The position numbers and the translations under genes were made by a program. A stretch of DNA of 64,000 nucleotides from Galeruca laticollis (Eukaryota > Arthropoda > Insecta > Coleoptera > Chrysomelidae), in NCBI GenBank assembly GCA_963921935.1, contig OY998180.1:100699610-100763609 (forward strand), read 5' to 3'. Of this stretch, positions 32,515 to 44,039 are shown in pieces (position 1 is the stretch's first letter; every line of letters begins with the position of its first letter). The notes beneath the pieces are model-generated. The model made no database searches, had not been told where the DNA came from, and worked only from the letters and a program-made list of their open reading frames with translations.

Positions 32515-33204
32515 CATTTATTTTGGGTCCTAATACCCTCCTTAGATTTTTTCTTTCAATCACTTGTAGTATTTCTTCGTCTTTCTTTGTTAATAACATT
32601 GTTTCACTTCCATATGTAACTATTGGTCTAATGACAGCTTTATATATTTTCATTTTAGTATTTTTACTTAAGCTTTTGCAAGCTAACAGTTTCTTGTATG
32701 GAAAAAGGCTCTATTACCTGCCTGTAAGCGTTCTGATATTTTTTCGCTTTCATCGTTTGTTCCGTTGACTATCAATCCAAGGTATTTAAAAAAATTTCGA
32801 AACAGTATTTGCCTATTGTGATATACTTTGTGTTGTCTGAGGTATTTCTATTGCAGGTCATGTACTTCGGTTTGGTGTCATTTATTTCCAGACCTCTTTT
32901 TCTGTTTCTTTATCAAGCTTAATAACTGCCTCGGTCATACTTTATTATCTCTTGCAACTATAGGTATATCATCGACATATGCAATAAACTGTACCGCATT
33001 ATTTATTATTGTTCCTTGGTATCCAAGGTCCAAGTATATATTGAATAAGGTTGTTGACATTGCATCTCCTTGCCTTACTCCAGTTTCAATGCTAAAAGGC
33101 TCTATATCACCTTCAGCTGTCATCACCACTACCTCAGATTTTTCCGTTATCATTTTTTCGTAACCCCATACTGTTATTTTGATTAAACGGTATTCAGATG
33201 ACAA
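32515..33204 (-). pseudogene. RTE-type reverse transcriptase fragment
   Basis: The minus-strand frame at 33204-32935 has EPFSIETGVRQGDAMSTTLF and the active site QFIAYVDDIPIVAR (Y-V-D-D). Other frames continue with KIYKAVIRPIVTYGSETML and RKNLRRVLGPK, ending at 32515 where the satellite repeat begins. The protein then continues on the other side at 30545. N-terminal motifs and the endonuclease are missing. Inactive. Confidence 0.8.
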
Positions 33205-33489
33205 TTGAAAAGTTAAGATTTTGTAACGACCGCGGCCGTTAATAAATCACTTGTTCAAATATTTTTTTCAAAACTTATTCTGCTTACAATAACAATAATT
33301 ATAATAATACTAACTATTTATAAATTTGAAAAGTATTTTGACAATTGCTATTATTTGAAATGTCTATTCCATCGATGAGATATTCACCATCTATAGCACC
33401 AGTATTTTCAGTTGTTGTCGGTGTGACCTCATTACTATGAAATAGTTGCCTCGTTATTTTCATTCTCTTTGAAACTTAATTTTATATAT
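33205..33489. other. No gene seen
   Basis: Spacer between the RTE fragment and the recombinase relic. Short self-complementary word CGACCGCGGCCG near 33228. Confidence 0.4.
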
Positions 33490-33494
33490 ACGAC

Positions 33495-34055
33495 TCAGTC
33501 ACCGCCAAGGAGTACTAACCTCCAAGTTATTTTACCGATGGTAAATCGCCACCATTTTCTACAAGCATAGTAGCCGAGGATCTGCGAAACGAGTGCCCTG
33601 TGTAGAGCTGAGGATTTTCTAGTTTTCAGTATTTTGCAATTTTCTTTGGAACAGCTCCAATAGTATGAATGCCCACAACTTGTTTTACACATTTACAATT
33701 CCTATAACCAATGAAGAATCACCGATTTCCCAAATTTGAAGACCGGAAATCTACGTATTTTTTGGTATAAACCATAGGCATCCAAAGGAAGTCCTTCTTT
33801 AGGAATGACAAATACCCTGTTCTTTTTGTTTTTAATATACCTCAATGTAACCAAAACTCTGGTGCTGGTGCTTTCAAAATCATCCACGGTCAGCTTAACA
33901 AGTTCATCACGTCTACAGGCGCCTCAAATACCACACATTAATACAACCTTTTCAAGCAACCATATATAATCATCTACCTCCAACAAAAACTTCGTTACTT
34001 ACTCTTCAGACAAAATGTTTGCTTTCTTTGGTGTGTATCCATCAGAATTTCGTCT
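33495..34055 (-). pseudogene. Crypton-like tyrosine recombinase relic
   Basis: The minus strand, read with stops and shifts, gives FLLEVDDYIWLLEKVVLMCG, then GACRRDELVKLTVDDFE with the box-I Arg. ERTLRYIKNKKNRVFVIP-like sequence follows (33887-33702). After a shift come GIHTIGAVPKKIAKYL, NPQLYTGHSFRRSSATMLVE (the H-x-x-R of box II) and NGGDLPSVK. A stop follows before the catalytic Tyr (expected after the GGW motif). The order is that of insect Crypton-like tyrosine recombinases. At least one stop inside box I. Inactive. Confidence 0.72.
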
Positions 34056-34266
34056 CAAGAACAAAAATAATTTCCTAAATCTGAAAATACCATTTCAGTA
34101 GGTAATACTATATGGTGTACAATTTAAAATAACTAACCTTGAAATGTCAATGTTGTCATAAACTTTATTTTATTTGCAAAGTGGGCAAACGTGTAAAACA
34201 TTGTTTGCTTTCTATAGATTAATAATGTATTCATTATAACTTAATTGTTGGCTTATTCTATTTTAG

Positions 34267-34549
34267 AGCTGCTGGTAGAGAAGCTATGTTGAAAAAAGTT
34301 GCGAAACTTTGCAAGGGAAGTTATCGTTTGTGTGAAAATAATTTTGATAAACACACATATGTGGTCGTAAACTACAGAAAGCGCCTTTTACCAAATGCTC
34401 AGCCAACAATATTTACAATGTTTGAAAGCTCTTCATCAAGAAGTGAAGATAGTTATTGCATTTATGTAGCAGATGCCACATTTGGTAAGCAATTAATAGA
34501 CCACCAAAATTGTTTATGGAATTATTCCCAATTGAGACATCAGTTATAA
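34267..34549 (+). pseudogene. THAP-like zinc finger exon
   Basis: The exon appears to start after TTATTCTATTTTAG at 34266 and reads AAGREAMLKKVAKLCKGSYR, LCENNFDKHTYVV, then YRKRLLPNAQPTIF. This fits the second half of a THAP domain (Cys-x2-His replaced here by C-x-x-N, then the RL-x-P-x-A-x-P-T-x-F signature). THAP domains bind DNA and occur in P-element transposases and host factors. The expected His of C-x2-H is Asn, so metal binding is doubtful. No partner exon with the N-terminal C2 half was found. It may be a P-element-like relic. Confidence 0.5.
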
Positions 34550-34875
34550 AGAATTATTTATTTTCAGAGTCTTCTTCTGTCCAGAAGAAAAGTAACATTA
34601 TTGAAAATCTCACGTTACAAAATAGTAAGGATTATGCTTTGTATTTATGAACTATACTTTTTTAATAAGAAGATTTATCTTAATGTGGCGAAGAGAGATG
34701 CTTCCGATTGTTTTCGTGTTCGTGGCATCGATTAACGTTAGACGTTTACGTGGGAGCACGTAAGTAAACGGAGGTCCGTAAAACTTAACGTGAATATTTA
34801 TTTACTGTGCATGAGCAACTGTCAATTTACACGTTTACGTTCATGACATCACTTCAACTCTCTAAATATTACAAC

Positions 34876-35550
34876 CTTAGACTAGGAAAGAGAGGGGACT
34901 CGTAACGCTGTCAACTATTGTGATACCAATGCCCATCAAGTCATAAACTTCATTGTCGTCCATATGATTGTTCTAAATGATTAAAAATTTTATTTTATAA
35001 ATTAATCTTTATACATGGGAGATTTAAAAATAAAACTATATGGATTTATTTAACTTATATCAAAATTGTAGGCATTAGTAATTTGTAATTATGATCTTTT
35101 GGGGTGAGGAATTCCGAGAAACTGAACAATAAACTCGTTAATTTTCAATGAAAAAGTTTCGTAATGTCTTTTCTACTAACATAATTGAATTTATTATGAA
35201 ATACGTTGCAACTCACTAGTGGAGTTTTATGATTAAAACCTTATTTTTTAAGATATAAAGAAAAAAGTAGCTACCAAAAAAATAAGTTAGCCGTAACTTA
35301 CCTATGAAACGAAATTTCAGGTTCTTTCTTTCTGCTAGAACTCTTACACTGGTAATCATAACAATTAACCATCTTAACAAAATCAAAAGTCCACTTTAAA
35401 ATCACTTTAATCGCTCAATAATCGCAAAAAACTCTCAGGTGTTCACTATAGCGTTGACCACCAAAAAATGGCGTCGGCTTTGAAATATGCATCAAACCGT
35501 CACCACAGCTTGCATAGAGAGTTCGCGTCCCCTCTCTTTCCTAGTCTAAG
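34876..35550. mobile_element. Non-autonomous DNA element, 675 bp, 8-bp duplication
   Basis: The ends are perfect inverted repeats of 24 bp starting CTTAGACTAGGAAAGAGAGG. They are flanked by ATTACAAC at 34868-34875 and 35551-35558. The 8-bp duplication points to hAT or another 8-bp class. No coding frame inside, so it depends on another element's transposase. Confidence 0.9.
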
Positions 35551-35698
35551 ATTACAACAAACAGTTCAGGTGGCGTACACCTTTCATAATTTTCCATTAC
35601 TTTTTACGCAGGTAGACGATTAAACAAAGTATAAAGCACAAACTTATTGCAAACTGACACAGTTATTCTATGTTCAAATATTTCAAGTTGACACTAAT

Positions 35699-36209
35699 AG
35701 GTTTGTTCCAACACACAAATTTTAATCGTTCCGGAATCGTTATCGAAATTGTTCTTAAGGATTCGTTACGCAGGTGCCAAGTGCTTACCGTTCTAATAAC
35801 GGTTCCAAAATAGATCGTGGTTGGAACTGTTTGGTTACTACTCGAGTCAAAAGTGTCGTCCTCCTCGTATCACGCATATTGGAAATTATCAACAAAGAGC
35901 ACAAACAAATATAAATAAGATCGCTCCCACAAAATTCAACTAATGCATAAACAAAACGACAAATCAAGCCAACTAACCTAAAACTAGATATGGATATATG
36001 TACTGCGCAAATCGGTTCCCTTGATACCTGCTTTTAGTCAAGTATCGAAATCATCGTTCTTGAACCGATTCCATAACAATATCAAATCGGGTTGGAACAA
36101 AACAATTATCGTTCGCTAAATGGTTCTCTCGTGGTTGGAACGCATTTTTGCTATTGCACATGCGCGTCACCGTTCCAAGAACGGTTTTTTGATGTGTTGG
36201 AACAAACCT
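35699..36209. mobile_element. Non-autonomous inverted-repeat element, about 511 bp
   Basis: Starts AGGTTTGTTCCAACACA and ends TGTGTTGGAACAAACCT, a perfect 17-bp inverted pair. The words GGTTCCAA/TTGGAAC and AACGGTT recur inside. I could not define a target duplication. No coding capacity. Confidence 0.75.
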
Positions 36210-36500
36210 TATATCAGCATTACCAACTGCTACGTCATAAATACAAAATTCCCTAAATCGATTTAACTATCCTATCCTTTAAATCTTGTTACTTTTTGGA
36301 CAAAAACTACGCAAAGTAGAAAAAATAGTATAAAAAACTTGATTCATAAGGCTTTCCATCGCACTTGTCCTTTAGAAAACTTGAACGCGTGCGATAAAAT
36401 GATGCCTTATGAAACTTGTTCTTTAATATACAATTAATTAATATAATCAAATAAACATTTTAATGATAGTCACAATATTACTGTCAAAGAATCTGTTTTA
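36210..36500. other. No gene seen; small hairpin
   Basis: A short inverted pair CATAAGGC/GCCTTATG lies near 36346 and 36410. Otherwise nothing recognised. Confidence 0.4.
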
Positions 36501-37919
36501 ATGCTTAGGAACTTTGAGGAATTTCAATTGTGGCAATCACAGGAGAATAGGGAAGTGAACCATGATTGTTCTTCAACTAATACATTAAAAAATGGGAGAC
36601 GGAGAATTACATACTACTACAATCGAAGTGATATAAAAGGCCGTATGATTTTTTAAGTATTATTGGTTATTATTTCATTTAAATTTTTAGGATTTCAAAG
36701 TTTACTCCAAAAACGAAATTTATATACTGGAGGGAGTATATGCATTCCAGGAGTATGTCCATCGAGAATAATTTTAAATATTTTAGAAAATTGTTAGCTA
36801 TATCATTGTCTAAAAATTTTTTTTAGACAATGGTTATATTTTTTCAAAAAAAGACTGTGTTAATTATATTTTTTTAGGAGAGGTAGAGGTCAATTGGACA
36901 GAGACACATGTAGGACATAATGAGGAATTAAGGGCACAGATGTTAACAATGGAAGAAGAAATTAATATTGTAGCACAATTGGCTGGTGGAATTTCAATAA
37001 ACAGAATATTACAAGATGCGAGAACAATTGAAAATGAAAAATTGTAACGAATAAATGTTATAAAAAGAGAAGATATAGCTTATTTAAACAGAGAATATAA
37101 TATTTACAAGAAAAGGCATGCAGATGATATGACAGCTACAGCTTTGAAAATTGAAGAATGGAGTAGAGAAGGACAAAACTATGCATTTTTATGCAAGAAA
37201 ATTGTTTGTACCGCATAAATATCTAAAAAATTACAAAAATTAAAAATACTTTTAAATTGATTACAAAATGTCCTTATTATGCAATAATTTACAAGTTTGA
37301 ACTGAACTAAAGCGATAGTAACAAATTTTAGGAAATTTAAAAAATTTTCAAGTATACTAATTAGCTTTTAGAGATAGGCTTTTTTAGTAATACAAAAATT
37401 GAATCAATATCATGTGATTTTAAAGAGTAGCTAACTGTGGTGGTATTAAGTTTGTGATAATTTAGTTTTAATATCTACAAGGAGATTGTTGTAAATTGGA
37501 CTTTTGTTTATGGTTTAATTTATTAGTATTGTGTACATTGCTTTTTGGGGTGTAATGTGTAGATTAGTGGTGACTGAATAACTTTGATTAATTTTAGTTG
37601 AAAGTTACCCAGGTTCAGAGGTTGAGGATTTTGCAGTAAGGTTCATAAATGGTGTTATGGAAAAGAAACACACAATTTGCATAGATGGAGCTCATGGGAC
37701 CAACAAAAAGAATTGGAATTTAACAATACTTTTGGTTATAGATGAATTCAATATGGGTTTTCCAGTGGCATTTTTAGTTACTAATAGGTTATATCAAAGG
37801 GTACAGGAAAGTTTTTTCAGATCTCTTAGAAATATGTTAGGCGAATCAATTGAAGCTATATACATAATGAGCGGTGACGACCCAAAATATTACAATGCAT
37901 GGACCAAATGGATGACAAT

Positions 37920-40900
37920 TGGTAGAACCTCCCCCGGCCCCACCAAGAAGGCTTCTGTGTTCTTCTTCTTCGAGTGCCTTCTCCTATCGAAGATCGTCAA
38001 CAATTTTGGCGAATTCTTGGGCCCTTTTTAGCAAAGTGTTTGAGCCCAGGCCTGTCCAATCTCGTATATTCATAAGCCAGAAGCATTGCCTTCGTCCTGG
38101 TCCACGTCTACCTTCGATCTTACCCTCTATCATGAGCTGTAGAAACTCATGTCTATTGTGTTTCATTACATGACCGAGATATGCAGTTTTCCGCTTTTTT
38201 AGGATTTCGATGAGCTCACGTTCTCTGTCCATTCGATTCAAAACTTCCAAATTGGTGGTGTGAGCAGTCCAAGGTACTCGTAATATTCGCCGATACACCC
38301 ACATTTCGAATGCCTCGACCCTGTTTAGGCTGCTAGCTTTTAGCGTCCACGCTTCAACCCCATACAGAAGTGTGGAATATATGTAACACTTCACAAAATT
38401 GTATCTAATTTTTATATCAAGTGACCTATCGCTTAACAGGCATCGCATTTTTAAGAAGTTTGCCCTAGCCATTTCAATCCGAGCTCTAATTTCCAAATCA
38501 GGATTCCAGTTTACTGCCAATATCTTTGTTTTGGCGGTGTTGATTTTCAAGCCTAATAGATCTCCTTCGGCTGATATCTTGTTAAGTAGCCGCTGCAAGC
38601 CCTCAGGACTGTCCGCAATTATAACTGTGTCGTCGGCATATCTTAGATTATTTATCAGGATCCCGTTCACTTTTATGCCATCCTCTGCGCCTTCAAGTGC
38701 GTTTTGAAATACAATTTCGGAGTAGATGTTAAAAACCATAGGGCTCAGCACACATCCCTGCCTGACTCCACGTTTAATTGGTACAGTTTTTGTTTGGGTG
38801 TTTTCAAGCTGCATTGTCGCTACCTGGTGTTCATAGAGTTACTGAATGATTTTTAGATCTTGGGAATCTAAACCTTTACTTTCTAGTATGTTCAGCAGCG
38901 TGCCATGTTTGACACAATCAAATGCTTCAGCATAGTCTATGAAACATAGATATACTTCTTTTCGCTGATCTCGACACTTCTGTAGCAGGACCGATAGCCC
39001 CAAACAAAGCATCTCTAGGTCCCGATCCCTCTCTGAAGCCCATCTGCAGCTCACTCAGACCCTGCTCGCATTTCCTATGTATTCTATTATGTGGAACCTT
39101 TAGAAACAACTTTAATATTTGACTCATTAAGCGAATTAGTCGAAACTCATCGCATCTTTTTGCACCTGGTTTTTTAGGAATAGGGACAAATGTAGATTTT
39201 AGCCAGTCTTGAGGAATGTATCCATTGTTATAGATGGTATTGAATAGTTTGGTGAGGATTTTTAAGTTTTCTTCATTTATAAGTTTCAGGAGTTCTGGAC
39301 AAATGTTGTCTGGTTCAGGTGCTTTACCGTTATTTATTCCCTTCAAAGCCTTCTCTATTTCTGCAGTCATTATATTTGGTCCCATTTCTGTTTGACGTTG
39401 GTTACGAAAGGGGGGACCTTTGTCGTCGAAAAGATCAGAAATATAATTTGTCAACACTTCTTGCAGTTCTTGTGTGTCTAAGACTGTCTTGTTGTCTTGA
39501 TTTACTATTTTTGTATATTCTGGGGATTTACGATTTCCTGTAATATCCTCAACTCTTTTGTAGATGTTAAATAGATCATGCTTTTGGTACATCTCCTCTA
39601 TTTCCTTACTTCTCTCCATCATCCATGCTTCTTTAGCATTTCTAATTTTAGTCCTGAGAAGTGCTTGAGTTTCTTTATATTTTCCTTCTTGCATGTTTTT
39701 GAGTTTCCGCCGTTGGTCCATTAAATCTAATATCGCTTGAGTCATCCATTCTTTATGCCGTTTCCTGGTGTTTACAGTTGTTATATATTCTTGCGTGTCT
39801 AAAATGGCATTTTTAAGCTGACTCCAGGTGTGCTCTATTTTTTCCTCAATTGTATATTCAGGCTCTATGATTTTTTGGGCTTTGCTCAGTTGTTTGTTGA
39901 GTTTATCAGAGATGATTTGCTTCTTCGCCTCGTCTTTTAGGGCTGCCGTGTTGGGTTTTCTTATGACTTTCTTTTTAAGTTTTTTCAATCGAATTTGCAC
40001 TTGAGCTACTACGGGATTGTGATCTGACTCCACATCTGCACCAGGGTAAGTTTTCACACTGCGGATACCATTTCTGTACCTTTTTGGTACTAGGATATAG
40101 TCAATTTGGTTTCTAATTGGATGGTCTGGTGTGTCTTGGGGAGACCTCCATGTATAGAGGCGTCATGGGGGTAGTTTGAACCACGTGTTGGAGATGAACA
40201 TTTTCTCCTCTCGGCAGAATTGAACTAATGTATCGCATCTTTCGTTTCTTATTCCTAGGATGAGGGTGGTTTCATCCTTTCTGGTTTGGGACAACAGTTG
40301 TTTTATTTCCGAGTAGAAATATGTATTCTCTGATTCTGGTTTATCAGCTGTTGGAGCATATGCTTGAATGATATTTAAATTTTCGGTGTTGCCTTGAGTT
40401 GTATCACCATTGCCCTGTCCGAAAGTGGTACGAAATTAAGGACCGAGCAAGCCGTTCCAGGAACCAGCATAATCCCGACGCCATTATAGTGTTTGGGATC
40501 ATCGTTCCCAGAATAGTAAAAAGCGTAATTGTTCACTTGAACTTCTCCGCTGTTGGGCTATCTTGTTTCACTTATTTCCATGATATTTATTTCCAACCTG
40601 CACATTTCTTGATGTATGTTGTGCATTTTTCCCGGCATGAACATGTTTTTCACGTTCCATGTGCCTATTTTCATTGGCTTTCTACAATTAATTTGAGTTA
40701 TTTTTGTGTTTGTCCTCGCGGGGATTCTTAGCACCCCTTGACCATTTAAGGTCTGCCACGGATTAGGGGCCATTGCTTTGTTCCGTACTACCATAATTGT
40801 TTTTCTTGAGAAAAATATAGTGCGGTAGTTTCTCCTTGCTTTCCGCACCGCTATACAAACGCCATTCTGTGGATTCCACTCCGCCGTATGCTGTCTGGTT

Positions 40901-41115
40901 TATGGCCGTAAAAGTTTCTCAAACTATCGTCCATGGTCAGTTTTGTGCAGCCAGCTGCCGCTACACAATTTTCACCATATCTGGTTACCCTTACCTAGTT
41001 TGGCCTGCAGGTCGATGCAGTTACCGGGGTGTGGCACGTGGAGCCATAAGTAAGAGCTGACTGCCCTGTGAGAACCAGTTGTCCGAACCCTCCTCCAGTC
41101 TATGACTCATGGAGC
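37920..41115 (-). mobile_element. RTE-type LINE, nearly full length, inserted in the MULE gene
   Basis: From right to left: 5' leader (about 41115-40850), APE-type endonuclease (40848-40000), RT (39900-38000) and a short GC-richer 3' end at 37920. The insertion splits the MULE transposase between its GDDPKYYNAW and LLCTWH motifs. GC content is higher than in the surroundings. Exact ends are uncertain and no target duplication was resolved. Confidence 0.82.
37984..40848 (-). pseudogene. RTE-type endonuclease-reverse transcriptase, frameshifted
   Basis: The N-terminal endonuclease starts with MKIGTWNVKNMFMPGKM and EMCRLEINIMEISETR (40690-40560). This is the AP-endonuclease start often labelled craniofacial development protein 2-like. 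Its last motif DVESDHNPVVAQVQ lies near 40040. The middle frame (40057-38927) has ALKGINNGKAPEPDNICPEL, FVPIPKKPGAKRCDEFR and LSELQMGFREG. A shift near 39000 leads to CFIDYAEAFDCVKHG. The frame at 38814-37984 contains KRGVRQGCVLSPMVFNIYSE, the active site INNLRYADDTVIIADSP, and the tail YLGHVMKHNR, EGRRGPGRR. All RT motifs remain but shifts and stops in the endonuclease inactivate it. Confidence 0.88.
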
Positions 41116-42050
41116 GACCGATTCAAACAAAAAGTACTGCCTCTACAACGCACCCTTCTGTGTACGTGGCATATTAAAAATTGGAATAATCAAGAAAAAT
41201 TAAAGATAAAGAACCTGGAAGTTATGAAGAAGATGGAAACAGAAATGAGAAGTATATTAAAAGAAATTGATGTTAAAACATTTGAAGAAAAGAGTGATAA
41301 GTATTTTAAATATTTAGAAAAAGATTTTCTTCAGTATTTACAAAGGTAATAATTCAGTACGAAAAATACTTAAAATATAAAAAGCCATTATTGCTCTTGC
41401 CAACATAATGTGCGGTTTTTAGATATTATTTTCAGAGCAAAAATAGAATCATGATGTGGTCACATTGAATTGGAGCAGGCATAAATACCAACATGGCAAT
41501 TGATAGTTTACATAAATTACTGAAGTACAACCAAATGCGTGGACAATATAATATTAGGTATCTTTCAAATGTTAGTTATATATTATGATTATGATATTTT
41601 TTTATGTTTTAGAGTTGAAAAATGACTGGATTTGTTGGAGGATATTGTAGATGAAAAAATGTGGAAGATCATAGTAAACGTGGAAAGACCGAATGCAAAC
41701 AATTATCAACATAAAATTAACGTAGAGGCCCATAAAAAAGCAGAAGAAATAGGCAGTACAGTGGAATTTTCAGAATGTGGAAACTTTAAAGTAAAATCAG
41801 TTTTAGAAAATGATAAGTTTTATGTTGTATCTTACAATGAATTATGTGGTACCATTTGTAGAATATTATTTTACAACCAATGCAAAATATGTACCTATAC
41901 ATCGGTATAAATGTCAGTGTCCAGAGAACACCTTCACTGCACTGTGCAAACATATTCAAATATTCATAGCATAGCTTTATTTGAGAAGGCAAGAAGCGAT
42001 TCTGTTTTAGGTCCATCATCGAGCAGTGACGAGGAGCATACCGAATAATT

Positions 42051-42664
42051 ATTCATTAATGAACCGTATACATGTAAGCAGTACTACCGGAATGATGTTA
42101 GTCAATTTATCCAGGAGACTTCAAATATAAATGATAACACTGCACCTCCACATAATTTTAATGAAGGAAGAGGAATAATAAAACTTAAAATTCAATTAAA
42201 TTGAGGTTTTCATGAATTTTTCATTTATAGTTTATCTTGGCAGAATGGTGTAATTTTAGTAGGACCTTGAATGAAAATAAATTTAATATATTAGTAAATG
42301 GTATGATGGACTTGAAAAGAAAAATGGAAGAGAAACCTGGAAGAAACTGCAAAAAAGGAAAATTGAGAAGCAAACATATTACCCGAAGAAGAATAAAATA
42401 AAATTTTTGAATCCTTTTTATTATGTAATATATTAGCTACGTACTTTTTTAAGGAAAAAAGCCATTGACACAGAAAAAAATATGCATTGTCTTTTATTGT
42501 GATTTTTTTTAACTTATAATTATGTGTTGTAATAATTTTTTAATTAAATAAACTATTTACTATTTTTGTGCCGTATTTTTATTTATTACATTCCTTATTA
42601 ACCCTAGGATGCATAGATGAAATTCTCGACAAGAATGCATAGCATGAGTTTCCAAGACTTTTAT
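42051..42664. other. Probable 3' remains of the MULE gene
   Basis: Frames with Lys/Arg-rich sequence after TTTTAG near 42248 could be a further MULE exon, but nothing is conserved enough to say so. No LTR of the following retrotransposon is present here. Confidence 0.35.
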
Positions 42665-42689
42665 TTAAAAAAATACGAACACGAACAAG

Positions 42690-43948
42690 AACGACATTTC
42701 TGCTAATACTGACGACAAGATTTCTCCTTTGAAAACGATATATCTGCCGATATCTTATTAATGAAAAACGACATTGCCGCTGACGTTGAAAATGAAATTT
42801 CGTCTCTAAAATCTGAAATCGAGAATAAGATGACAACGATGGAAAATCTGATGGACGAGGATATCAAGGAGTTAGAGACAAAGTTTGCCGATTTAAGAAA
42901 ACAAGACACTGCCGCAGAAGAAAAGAAGATCGAGATCTGCAAGCCAGAAACACAACCCAAGACAGATGATATTGGCAGTTTTACACGAGTCAAGGCCCCA
43001 ACGTTCGATGGAAAGATGTCGTGGACCAATTACGTAAAACAGTTTGAAGCAGCCGCTAGAGTGAATAATTGGTCCGACAAGGAGAAAGCAGTGAACTTAA
43101 CTATCGCGCTTCGGGGAGATGCCTTAGATGTACTTCAGAGGATACCTCTGGAAGAAACGGATGACTTCGATCAGATGAAGAAGAAATTGGACATGCGATA
43201 TGGCCACGAACATCTAGAGCACTTGTACCAATCCCAGCTGAAGAACCGAAGGCAGAAACGTGATGAAGCCCTTCAAAAGTATGAAGTGGACATTGCCCGA
43301 TTAGTTCGATTCGCTTATCCATCAGCACCAGAGAACATGATGGAATGTCTGGCCTAACAGGCCTTTATTGGTGGCTTACGTGACCTCGATATGCAGAGGA
43401 CGCTTCGTTTAGTCCATCCGAAAGCATTAGTCGACGCATTGACAGCTGCTCTTGAATATGAAGCAGCAACGATGGCTTCCGGATACAACAAAGGTAGAAC
43501 CATACAGGAAGAAGGTGACGATGACAGACTTGACCAGATCGTCAACTTGTTGAAAGGTATGGTAGACAAGAAGCCGAAGAAAATCAGGTGCTGTAATTGT
43601 GGCGAGCTAGAGCATGCAGACAGTTCATGTAAGCGTCCTACGACTCCTGCAAACCAAGAACCTCTTAAATGTAAAGCAGCCAAGAAAAGCTCGCGGTACA
43701 ACAAAGGTAGGACCATGCAGAAGGAAGATGACGATAACAAACTTCACCAGATCGTCAACTTGTTAAAAGTTATGGCAGACAAGATGCGGAAGAAGATCAA
43801 ATGCCGGAAGTGTGGCGAGCTAGAGCACGTACGCAGTCCGTCTAAGCGCCCCAAGATTCCTGTAACCCAAGAACTCCAGTCACAGGGGAAATCAGACAGG
43901 GGTGAACATCCAGCTGATGTGAATCACCGAAAAGCCAACTCTGCCTAG
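42690..43948 (+). pseudogene. gag with duplicated zinc knuckle (copy B)
   Basis: The coiled-coil stretch (DVENEISSLKSEIENKMTTM) leads to the conserved Gag core: RVKAPTFDGKMSWTNYVKQF, NLTIALRGDALDVLQRIP and LDMRYGHEHLEHLYQSQLK. A TAA at 43354 replaces one codon, then AFIGGLRDLDMQRTLRLV and LTAALEYEAATMASGY follow. A block with DRLDQIVNLLKGM ends in an intact knuckle CCNCGELEHADSSC. The whole block is repeated with KLHQIVNLLKVM and a second knuckle CRKCGELEHVRSPS that has lost its last Cys. Gag packages the element's RNA; the knuckles bind nucleic acid. Ends at TAG 43946. Confidence 0.85.
43484..43890 (+). repeat. Tandem duplication of about 200 bp within gag
   Basis: Two copies, about 43484-43660 and 43697-43865, share TACAACAAAGGTAG, GATCGTCAACTTGTT and GTGGCGAGCTAGAGCA. 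Each encodes the linker helix plus one zinc knuckle. Confidence 0.85.
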
Positions 43949-44039
43949 ACGGTCATGCCCTGTAGACTATTCACAATGCAACAAGTCGAAATCTAAGGAA
44001 GTTGCTGTTTCGAGAAATACAGTAGTCAATGAAGAATGG

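Larger units (their letters stand above)
36501..42050 (+). pseudogene. Intron-containing MULE transposase gene, split by an RTE insertion
   Basis: Blocks in order: 36501-36642, a FLYWCH-like start (FEEFQLWQSQ, RRITYYYNRSDIKG); 36691-36770, RNLYTGGSICIPGVCPSRII; 36878-37225, EVEVNWTETHVGHNEELRAQ, LAGGISINRILQDAR; 37598-37917, the core SYPGSEVEDFAVRFINGVME, ICIDGAHGTN with the first catalytic Asp, VAFLVTNRL and MSGDDPKYYNAW. The RTE then interrupts. At about 41130 the protein resumes with LLCTWHIKNWN and runs to 41348. A further block (41632-41910) leads, after a shift, to a SWIM zinc finger CQCPENTFTALCKH (41912-41953). Splice-like GTATG/TTTTTAG and TTTTAG signals separate the first blocks. 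Stops at 37042 and elsewhere. This MULE is unrelated in detail to the one at 30.6 kb. It may have been a domesticated gene or an autonomous element; no ends were found. Confidence 0.75.

Noticed and set aside
35699..36209. Target duplication for the AGGTTTGTTCCAACACA element
   Set aside because: Flanks do not give a convincing direct repeat of 2, 3 or 8 bp, so no superfamily is assigned.
38399..38707. Plus-strand frames across 37.9-39.6 kb
   Set aside because: Antisense shadows of the minus-strand RTE reverse transcriptase.
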